Below are positions 1 through 4,743 of a stretch of 7,390 nt of DNA, one piece after another. The first letter of the stretch is position 1. Every line of letters begins with the position of its first letter. Source of the DNA: CAIOZW01 sp049317725 (GTDB lineage Bacteria; Acidobacteriota; Blastocatellia; RBC074); contig JBMOHS010000187.1 of the NCBI GenBank assembly GCA_049317725.1, positions 1 through 7,390 of the forward strand. The letters are read 5' to 3'. The notes beneath the pieces are model-generated. The model was given only the letters and a program-made list of their open reading frames with translations, was not told the origin of the DNA and did no database searches. The position numbers and the translations under genes were made by a program.

Positions 1-117
1 CTCCTGCCAACTCGCAGCGAGCAGAGCACTCCCGAGGAGGAGATTCCCCTGCTCGAAGATCTCCCAGAAGAGATGCCATCAGTTGCCAAAGACGGGAAGG
101 AGGAAGAAGGAAGATGA
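1..117 (+). CDS. C-terminal end of an unidentified protein (5' partial)
   Basis: Frame 1 is open from the window edge to the TGA at 115-117, giving 38 residues. The fragment is rich in Glu, Asp and Pro (for example TPEEEIPLLEDLPEEMPS) and ends in a mixed charged run, KDGKEEEGR. This looks like a disordered acidic tail, and no domain can be recognised. It is called as coding because the frame is open to the edge and because its stop overlaps the next start as ATGA, the usual pattern of translationally coupled genes. Acidic tails of this kind occur on many unrelated proteins, so I assign no function. Confidence 0.55.
   Translation, partial: LLPTRSEQSTPEEEIPLLEDLPEEMPSVAKDGKEEEGR
97..103 (+). 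promoter_or_regulatory. Shine-Dalgarno sequence for the methyltransferase-like gene
   Basis: AAGGAGG, a near-perfect anti-16S match, lies 10 bases before the ATG at 114 inside the end of the preceding gene. A second purine patch (GAAGG, 106-110) lies closer. Together with the ATGA overlap this supports ATG 114 as the start, rather than an in-frame TTG further in (before GFELNIL). Confidence 0.6.
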
Positions 118-1067
118 GAGCCCACGCACTCCTGTCGGTCTCCCCCCCACCCAGCCCGCGTCGTTGGTTGGGCTTCGAACTGAACATTCTTCGACGGCTC
201 AAGTTCTCGACGATCGCGATTCCCTTCTCCGGCCAACCAGACCTCGACTGGTATCTCAAGTTTTGGGGCAAGGAGGTCTATTCAAACGATCTCTGTCAAT
301 GGGCGTGGTGGATGGCCCGTGCCTACGTCGAGAACGGGCACGAGCGACTCGGCGGGGAGCAGATCACGCTACTGCTTGAAGATGTCTACGTTCCCCCACG
401 TCGGCTCCACAATCCAGCACTGAGCCAGTTCTTCAACGAACTCGACGCCATCTGGTTCGACAACCTCCGCGGCGCGATCGAGCAGCTCGACTCCCCCTAT
501 CAACAGGCGCTCGCGATCAGCCACGCGCTGATGGTCGGAGTCTACTCCCGCTCTTTCCCACCGGAGAAGAGGAACCTCAAACGCCCGCTCTCCGACGTCT
601 TCCGTCAGTATGTCCGGCACCAACGCGAGATCCTCGACAATGGGCGAAGCAATCGGGGAAGCAATCGGGAAGCGACCGAGTTCATTGCCCACGTCGAGGC
701 GGACCTCATGTTTGCAAGATTTCCGAGCCCAGAGGGGTATGCCGCGTGGTCCCGTTACGGAGCGGATTGGAAGGAGATCTGGGTCCGTGGAACCCCCAAG
801 GAATGGGAGGCGCTGCGGGCGAGCCGGCAAGGTCGGCTCGGAGAGACACTCCTCTCCAAAGGACACTACCTCGATTTGATTGCCCAGTTCCTCGGTACTG
901 CGCGCCGAATCCCGGTGTGGGCCCTTGCCCATACCGAAGATGGATTCCTCACCATCGCCGAACTCGCGACGCTGGTCAGAGAGTTTCGACGCGTCGAGGC
1001 CATCTATCACAAGGACTTCTCGGAGGTCGTCGGGGGGCACAACACCTACCTCCTCATCGCCCGCTGA
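114..1067 (+). CDS. D12-like DNA adenine methyltransferase homologue, probably catalytically inactive
   Basis: Protein of 317 residues, recognised from the layout of a class I D12-type (Dam-like) N6-adenine methyltransferase. Residues 23-60 (NILRRLKFSTIAIPFSG, then WGKEVYSNDL) match the usual start of the fold: beta strand, FxGxG motif I, and an acidic residue at the end of strand 2 (D59). Residues 61-145 resemble the helical insert that follows the ND motif. Residues 186-209 (EATEFI, then EADLMFARFPSPEGY) sit where the family normally has ADLVYxDPPY, and here the DPPY tetrad reads RFPS at 202-205. The end (residues 267-317, IPVWAL... then GGHNTYLLIAR) resembles the family's last strands. Motif I is also altered, SGQPD in place of SGSGS or SGTGS. 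Family knowledge says DPPY is needed for catalysis, so methyl transfer is unlikely; a DNA- or nucleotide-binding role is inference. It is probably cotranscribed with the upstream gene (ATGA overlap) and the histidine kinase 43 bases downstream. A short 12-base tandem duplication lies just before motif IV. The fold call comes from visual motif matching only. Confidence 0.6.
   Translation: MRAHALLSVSPPPSPRRWLGFELNILRRLKFSTIAIPFSGQPDLDWYLKFWGKEVYSNDLCQWAWWMARAYVENGHERLGGEQITLLLEDVYVPPRRLHNPALSQFFNELDAIWFDNLRGAIEQLDSPYQQALAISHALMVGVYSRSFPPEKRNLKRPLSDVFRQYVRHQREILDNGRSNRGSNREATEFIAHVEADLMFARFPSPEGYAAWSRYGADWKEIWVRGTPKEWEALRASRQGRLGETLLSKGHYLDLIAQFLGTARRIPVWALAHTEDGFLTIAELATLVREFRRVEAIYHKDFSEVVGGHNTYLLIAR
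646..674 (+). repeat. 12-bp in-frame tandem duplication
   Basis: GAAGCAATCGGG occurs twice back to back (646-657 and 658-669), followed by a partial third copy, GAAGC (670-674). It adds one four-codon repeat to the protein (RSNRGSNRE), immediately before the motif IV region of the methyltransferase-like gene. The identical copies suggest a recent slippage duplication in a tolerant loop. Confidence 0.85.
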
Positions 1068-1075
1068 GCGGAAAC

Positions 1076-1092
1076 GCGGGAGCAGGTCCCGC
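1076..1092 (+). other. Small hairpin in the 43-base gap before the kinase
   Basis: GCGGG (1076-1080) and CCCGC (1088-1092) can form a 5-bp stem with a 7-base loop. There is no T-run after it, so it is not a terminator. No good Shine-Dalgarno sequence lies in front of the kinase ATG at 1111, so kinase translation may be weak or may depend on ribosomes arriving from the upstream gene. Confidence 0.3.
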
Positions 1093-1110
1093 CCTCCCTG
1101 CGCACCCCAT

Positions 1111-2022
1111 ATGGACCCAGCAGAAGAGATCCAGCAGCTTCGAGAGGAACGCAACCTGCTTCGGCGGCGCCTCGCCGAAGTCGAGCAGACGTTCCTGCGC
1201 ACCGTTCAGGAGTCGCAGCAAGAGATCTTGGCGATGAACGATGCACTCGCCGAGACCAACACGCAGCTTCGAGAGCTTGACCGAATGAAGGACGCGTTCC
1301 TCTCGATGGTCACTCACGAGTTACGCACCCCCCTCACCGTCATCAGTGGCATCACGGAGATGTTGGAGACGGGAATCTACGGAGATCTGACCCAGGAGCA
1401 GACGGAGCACATCCGGCAGATCGCCGCGCAGGCCAGCCGGTTGCGCCGTCTGGTCAACGACCTCCTCGACCTCTCCAAGATCGAGGCCGGGATGATGAAG
1501 CTGCACCGCGAAGCGGTCTCACCCCGGTTCCTCGTTGAGGCCGTTCTCGAACAACTGATCACCGTCGCCGCCCAGGCCGCGGTGGTCTTTCGGAACCAAG
1601 TCAGCCCGCTGCTGCCTGACCTCTATTGTGACGTCCACCGGATCGAGCACGTCCTGATCAATCTCATCTCCAACGCGATCAAGTTCACGCCACACGGAGG
1701 GCAGGTGACCATCTCCGCGCAGACGACCGACCGTTCGATCGTCTTCTGCGTCGCCGACACCGGCAGCGGGATTCCCCCTGACGCGCTTCCGCGGATCTTC
1801 GACAAGTTTTACCAAGTCCACACCAGCACCGAGACCGGCCTCAAGGGGACTGGGCTCGGGCTGGCGATCGTCAAGCACCTCGTCGAGCTGCACGGCGGCG
1901 ATGTCTATGTCGAGAGTGAGGTGGGCAAAGGCAGCCGCTTCTACTTCCGGCTTCCGCTGGAGCTCCCCAGCATTTCCGGTTCCACCCTCACTCACCGCGG
2001 CTCCTTTCCCCCCTTTGGCTGA
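1111..2022 (+). CDS. Soluble sensor histidine kinase (HisKA-HATPase_c) with N-terminal coiled coil
   Basis: Protein of 303 residues. Residues 4-60 are charged, heptad-rich helix (EEIQQLREERNLLRR, then TNTQLRELDRMK), typical of a coiled coil leading into a HisKA domain. The H-box is FLSMVTHELRTPL with phospho-accepting His69. The HATPase_c domain follows: N-box HRIEHVLINLISNAIKF with Asn188; G1 box DTGSGI at 216-221; F box IFDKF at 229-233; G2 box GLKGTGLGLAI at 243-253. All catalytic boxes are intact, so an active kinase is expected. There is no transmembrane segment, HAMP, PAS or GAF domain, so it should be cytoplasmic and sense its signal through the coiled coil or a partner protein. No response regulator is present in the window, so it is an orphan here. 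ATG 1111 is chosen because the frame upstream reads as low-complexity shadow sequence overlapping the previous gene. The last 31 bases overlap the convergent hydrolase gene. The residues after FRLPLEL look like an unstructured tail. Confidence 0.93.
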   Translation: MDPAEEIQQLREERNLLRRRLAEVEQTFLRTVQESQQEILAMNDALAETNTQLRELDRMKDAFLSMVTHELRTPLTVISGITEMLETGIYGDLTQEQTEHIRQIAAQASRLRRLVNDLLDLSKIEAGMMKLHREAVSPRFLVEAVLEQLITVAAQAAVVFRNQVSPLLPDLYCDVHRIEHVLINLISNAIKFTPHGGQVTISAQTTDRSIVFCVADTGSGIPPDALPRIFDKFYQVHTSTETGLKGTGLGLAIVKHLVELHGGDVYVESEVGKGSRFYFRLPLELPSISGSTLTHRGSFPPFG

Positions 2023-2802
2023 GCCCCATCCAACCAGTCAGCAAAAAACTGGCAGCTCTCCCGGGCAAGCCAGTGCCTCTCCCGGGTCAAGCGGTGATCG
2101 CCCGTCTTGCTGAGGCAGAGGCGGAGATCCGGTGAGCCACATCGGTCGGCGAAGTCGAGGCTGACCGTCGCAGGGATGACGGCGTCGGCCATTCCGTGAA
2201 AGAGGATGGCGGGATGACGGAAGCGCTGGAGCAGGGTCTCGAAGGGGTAGGCGGCGGCCTCGCCAAGCATGGTCGAGGGCAGTTCGAGGTCAAGGTACTC
2301 GGTCTGGATCCGATGTCGCCCAGTTCGTTCCCAAGCCTCCCGCTCGGCGCTGGAGAGGGCGAGCCACCCCCAGAGTTTGAGCGCCGGGGCAATCAGCGCG
2401 CAGGCGGCGACCCTCTCTGGATCGAGGATGCTCAACCAAGCTGCCGCCCAGCCGCCTTGACTCGACCCCACCAGAAAGACGGGACCGCCGGCACGAGATC
2501 GTGCCTCGCCTGCCATCAGGGCAAGATCTTCCACCCAGTCGAGGGCACGCATCTCCGAGAGGCGGCCATCCGACTGACCGTGCCCTCGAAAATCGACGGC
2601 CAGGAAGGACCAGCCCCGGCGGGTGCAGGCCTGCTCATAGGCGCAGGCCTTCTCCCCCCAATGGGTCGAGCCGAGGCCGTGCGCAAAGACGACCACCGGC
2701 ACGGGCCGATCTTCGACGGACGCGCGGTAGATGCCCCGCAGGCGGGCCCCGCCACTCTCCACCGGGTGCTGCAGCACGATCGAGTGGCATTGGCGAATCG
2801 TC

Positions 2803-2813
<11 letters not shown>
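1992..2813 (-). CDS. Alpha/beta hydrolase, ABHD10-like esterase or thioesterase
   Basis: Protein of 273 residues with a complete alpha/beta-hydrolase layout. The oxyanion-loop motif is HGLGS at 45-49. The core GWSFLAVDFRGHGQSDG is at 67-83. The nucleophile elbow is GSSQG at 116-120, with Ser118. The acid is Asp210 in HGMADAVIP, and the catalytic His is His240 in TGDH, so the triad is intact. The HGxxSxxxGEKA-like start, the GHGQSDG loop and the GSSxGGW elbow resemble the ABHD10 / small bacterial serine esterase group; the substrate cannot be told. There is no signal peptide or membrane segment, so it is likely cytoplasmic. ATG 2813 is preferred. It overlaps the DinB-like stop by 11 bases, which suggests translational coupling, and the protein then begins at natural family length. 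An in-frame ATG at 2843 would add MLFFPRLGRL but has no ribosome site. Only a weak AAGG precedes 2813. The 3' end overlaps the kinase gene tail to tail. Confidence 0.9.
2043..2074 (-). other. Terminator-like hairpin with T-run inside the hydrolase 3' end
   Basis: Read on the minus strand, ACTGGC and GCCAGT (2069-2074 and 2048-2053) can form a 6-bp stem with a 15-base loop, followed at once by a run of six T. It lies about 50 bases before the hydrolase stop, so full use as a terminator would truncate the message. Because the two convergent genes overlap, no untranslated room exists for a terminator, and a leaky internal one is conceivable. It may be chance. Confidence 0.25.
2056..2086 (-). repeat. 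Imperfect 21-bp direct repeat in the hydrolase gene
   Basis: CTCTCCCGGG occurs at 2056-2065 and 2077-2086, 21 bases apart in plus-strand reading. It codes for two similar seven-residue steps on the minus strand (TRER, then ARES). This is probably a minor internal duplication in a C-terminal helix, without known function. Confidence 0.5.
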
Positions 2814-3303
<490 letters not shown>

Positions 3304-3387
3304 CACCAACTCCCTTCTCTTTCGATTCTCTTCCTGCACCGGAGCAGGGTCCTACCCCATTGGTACCTGTTAGCCTCTCTTGGAAAG

Positions 3388-3416
3388 TTGACAGTCACTG
3401 CTTATTTTACTTGATT
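3388..3416 (+). promoter_or_regulatory. Possible sigma-70 promoter reading towards hisA
   Basis: A perfect -35 box TTGACA (3388-3393) is followed after 17 bases by TTGATT (3411-3416), which matches TATAAT at only three positions. The surrounding sequence is the most AT-rich in the gap. If used, the transcript would have a leader of roughly 300 bases before hisA. This is predicted from sequence alone. Confidence 0.35.
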
Positions 3417-3429
3417 CAAACGATTGAAT
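3414..3429. promoter_or_regulatory. Palindromic operator-like site over the possible -10 box
   Basis: ATTCAA (3414-3419) and TTGAAT (3424-3429) form a perfect 6-bp inverted repeat around ACGA. It overlaps the -10 end of the possible promoter, a usual place for a repressor operator. No binding protein can be named. Confidence 0.4.
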
Positions 3430-3526
3430 GAGTAGTATCTACCACGGAAAGCAAAAAAGGGGGCGGATCTGTTCGCTCTTCTTGGATCGACTTCAAGTGC
3501 CAATGTGTTTCAACGAGATCCCTTCG

Positions 3527-3556
3527 CCCCCTCCCCTGCTTCCACTGGGAAGGGGG
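3527..3556 (+). repeat. GC-rich hairpin, possibly a dispersed intergenic element
   Basis: CCCCCTCCCC (3527-3536) and GGGAAGGGGG (3547-3556) pair over 10 bp with one mismatch and a 10-base loop. No T-run follows on either strand, so it is not a typical terminator. The string CTCC..CT.CT..A..GGGAAGGGG recurs in looser form at 4636-4659 before topA, which suggests both may belong to a repeat family found in gaps of this genome. Confidence 0.45.
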
Positions 3557-3589
3557 AACCAATCGATCGAATAGAACGACCAGACAGAA

Positions 3590-3713
3590 TTCCGGAAAGA
3601 GTAGACTCGCATCAAGCCCATCATTCGTCTCTTCCGGAACAACGCGCACCAAGCAACAACGGACGAGTCTTCCGCCAAGCCAAGTTCAATCAGGACCAAT
3701 GGCCCGGAAGAGA
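3590..3713 (+). promoter_or_regulatory. Three complementary CCGGAA arms in the hisA leader (possible alternative hairpins)
   Basis: Arm 1, TTCCGGAAAGAG (3590-3601), is complementary to arm 2, CTCTTCCGGAA (3629-3639 region), apart from one bulged A. Part of arm 2, TCTCTTCCGG (3628-3637), is also perfectly complementary over 10 bases to arm 3, CCGGAAGAGA (3704-3713), which ends 19 bases before the hisA ATG. Arms 1-2 and 2-3 exclude each other, a layout seen in attenuators and leader switches. The TTCCGGAA core also occurs as two identical palindromes exactly 42 bases apart, so a DNA-binding protein site is an equal alternative. No leader peptide with a stop is seen, and no T-run follows arm 3. 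Confidence 0.4.
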
Positions 3714-3732
3714 GAATACTCAGACAAGCCAC

Positions 3733-4491
3733 ATGATCATCATTCCAGCCATCGATCTGCGCGGGGGGCGCTGTGTGCGGCTGACACAGGGTCAAGTCTC
3801 CGCCGAGACAGTCTATTCAGAGAACCCTCTTCACATCGCCCAGCAGTGGGTCGATGCTGGGGCTGAGATGCTCCACATCGTCAACCTCGACGGCGCACTC
3901 GACCAGAAGGACGCCAAGAACCTCAAGGTACTGGAGCAGATCGTCTACCACGTTTCGGTTCCGATCCAGTTTGGAGGGGGCGTCCGGACAAAGGACGACG
4001 TCTGGCGTCTGGATGAGTTGGGGGTGACCCGGATTGTCATCGGGACGACCGCCATCGAAAACCCCGTCCTGCTGGAGCACATCGTCAGCGAATTTGGCTC
4101 GACGGTCGTGGTGGGGATCGACGCGCGGGATGGGCGGGTCGCCTTGCGCGGGTGGGAGAAGCTCTCGACCATCGGGGCGCTCGAGTTTGCACAGAAAGTG
4201 GCCGACTATGGCATCGACCGGATCGTCTATACAGACATCTCCCGCGATGGCATGCTCACCGGGATCAATCTGGAGAGCACCCGGGAGATGGCCGAGGCCA
4301 GCGGCCTCAAAGTCACCGCCTCGGGAGGCGTCGCGTCCCTCGACGACCTCGCCGCCGTGCGGCGCCTCCAAGCCTTCGGCGTCGACAGCGTGATTGTTGG
4401 CAAGGCCCTCTACGAGGGTCGATTCACCCTTGAGGAGGCCCTCGAAGTCGCAGCGGAGGAAGATGAGGATCCGCTGGTGGATCCGACCTGA
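3733..4491 (+). CDS. hisA: HisA, phosphoribosylformimino-AICAR-ribotide isomerase
   Basis: Protein of 252 residues with the complete HisA (beta/alpha)8 barrel. HisA opens the ribose of ProFAR to give PRFAR, the fourth step of histidine synthesis, in the cytoplasm. The start MIIIPAIDLRGG carries the catalytic base Asp8, and the second catalytic acid is Asp130 in VVGID. The phosphate-binding loops are FGGGVR (80-84 region) and TASGGV (195-200), followed by IVGKALYEG. YTDISRDGML at 166-175 matches the HisA signature rather than HisF. The two half-barrel repeats are intact. The C-terminus carries a short acidic tail, EEDEDPLVDPT, which is not part of the barrel. ATG 3733 is chosen because family members begin exactly here; the open frame upstream to 3505 reads as disordered sequence and is treated as leader. 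No other his gene is present and topA follows after 252 bases, so this hisA seems separate from a his operon. There is no strong ribosome site; GGAAGAGAG ends about 18 bases before the start. Confidence 0.97.
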   Translation: MIIIPAIDLRGGRCVRLTQGQVSAETVYSENPLHIAQQWVDAGAEMLHIVNLDGALDQKDAKNLKVLEQIVYHVSVPIQFGGGVRTKDDVWRLDELGVTRIVIGTTAIENPVLLEHIVSEFGSTVVVGIDARDGRVALRGWEKLSTIGALEFAQKVADYGIDRIVYTDISRDGMLTGINLESTREMAEASGLKVTASGGVASLDDLAAVRRLQAFGVDSVIVGKALYEGRFTLEEALEVAAEEDEDPLVDPT

Positions 4492-4511
4492 CGTCGCTAC
4501 CCGGCCCAGGC

Positions 4512-4574
4512 ATTCCCTGCGGCCCCCCCATGGTGGTCCTTGTTCAGGGGATCCCAGCCCCCCTGAATGGGAAT
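4512..4574 (+). terminator. Nested hairpin after hisA, terminator-like without a T-run
   Basis: TTCAGGGG (4543-4550) and CCCCTGAA (4560-4567) form a perfect 8-bp stem with a 9-base loop. ATTCCC (4512-4517) and GGGAAT (4569-4574) can close it as an outer stem. It starts about 20 bases after the hisA stop and is placed as a terminator would be, but only AATTGTGTC follows, so intrinsic termination would be weak. Confidence 0.35.
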
Positions 4575-4603
4575 TGTGTCGCCCCCCCTCCGATCCTGCT
4601 GGC

Positions 4604-4631
4604 TTGAACTTGGGATCAAGTTCGTGATAAT
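4604..4631 (+). promoter_or_regulatory. Possible sigma-70 promoter of topA
   Basis: TTGAAC (4604-4609, four of six matches to TTGACA) and GATAAT (4626-4631, five of six to TATAAT) are separated by 16 bases. The site lies 113 bases before the topA ATG in the only AT-richer part of the gap. Transcription from here would begin in the left arm of the long palindrome. Confidence 0.4.
4606..4623. promoter_or_regulatory. Perfect inverted repeat filling the topA promoter spacer
   Basis: GAACTTG (4606-4612) and CAAGTTC (4617-4623) form a perfect 7-bp inverted repeat around GGAT. It spans the -35 box and the spacer of the possible topA promoter. This position suits a repressor or a MerR-like spacer-binding activator. 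It could also be a small hairpin. No binding protein is visible. Confidence 0.45.
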
Positions 4632-4634
4632 TGA

Positions 4635-4701
4635 TCTCCTCTTCTGTAGAGGGAAGGGGTGAGTCGCGGTCAGGACTCCCCTTTTTCCAAAGAAGAGGAG
4701 A
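4635..4701 (+). repeat. 67-base imperfect palindrome in the topA leader
   Basis: The outer arms TCTCCTCTTCT (4635-4645) and AGAAGAGGAGA (4691-4701) pair perfectly over 11 bp. An inner stem joins GGGAAGGGG plus GAGTC (4651-4665) to GACTC plus CCCTTTTTC (4674-4687), with one bulged T at 4660, some G-T wobbles and an 8-base loop (4666-4673). It would form a strong RNA hairpin in the leader just downstream of the possible -10 box. Its left arm resembles the hairpin at 3527-3556, so it may instead be a copy of a dispersed palindromic element. Confidence 0.6.
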
Positions 4702-4703
4702 CG

Positions 4704-4730
4704 GGCCTCTGGCCCGCGGACCGAGAGGCC
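4704..4730 (+). other. Hairpin directly before the topA start
   Basis: GGCCTCT (4704-4710) and AGAGGCC (4724-4730) form a perfect 7-bp stem with a 13-base loop, and two extra G-C pairs are possible with one bulge. The only Shine-Dalgarno-like purines before topA (GAGAGG, 4723-4728) lie in its right arm, 15 bases from the ATG, so the stem could limit ribosome access. Confidence 0.4.
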
Positions 4731-4743
4731 GGGTAGTCATTCT

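Larger units (their letters stand above)
3304..3732. other. 429-base divergent intergenic region between the DinB-like gene and hisA
   Basis: No convincing gene is seen, although the hisA frame stays open back to a GTG at 3505. Base composition is less GC-rich than in the genes, most of all at 3385-3460. The region must hold promoters for two divergent units. It contains a TTGACA box, two palindromic sites, one GC-rich hairpin and three related CCGGAA arms, listed separately. The last 130 bases before hisA have no clear Shine-Dalgarno sequence at the usual distance. Confidence 0.6.

Noticed and set aside
880..1110. Upstream extension of the kinase frame to an ATG at 880
   Set aside because: It would overlap the preceding gene by almost 190 bases and adds Ser/Arg/Pro-rich shadow sequence. 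The coiled coil begins at ATG 1111.
369..1202. 277-codon minus-strand open frame over the methyltransferase-like gene
   Set aside because: The plus frame has fold-level motifs, a ribosome site and an ATGA overlap. The minus frame has none of these.
3361..3367. TGGTACC resembling the core of a T-box riboswitch
   Set aside because: The wider T-box consensus, specifier stem and terminator are missing, and it lies upstream of the possible promoter.
3503..3574. Possible short leader peptide from ATG 3503 (23 codons)
   Set aside because: It has no ribosome site and no His codons, so it does not fit his attenuation.
3505..3732. 76-codon N-terminal extension of HisA from GTG 3505
   Set aside because: HisA proteins start at MIIIPAIDL. 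The extension has no domain, and the bases look like structured leader.
3817..4740. 307-codon minus-strand open frame over hisA and the following gap
   Set aside because: It is antisense to a clear HisA, has no recognisable domain, and runs through the palindromes of the gap.
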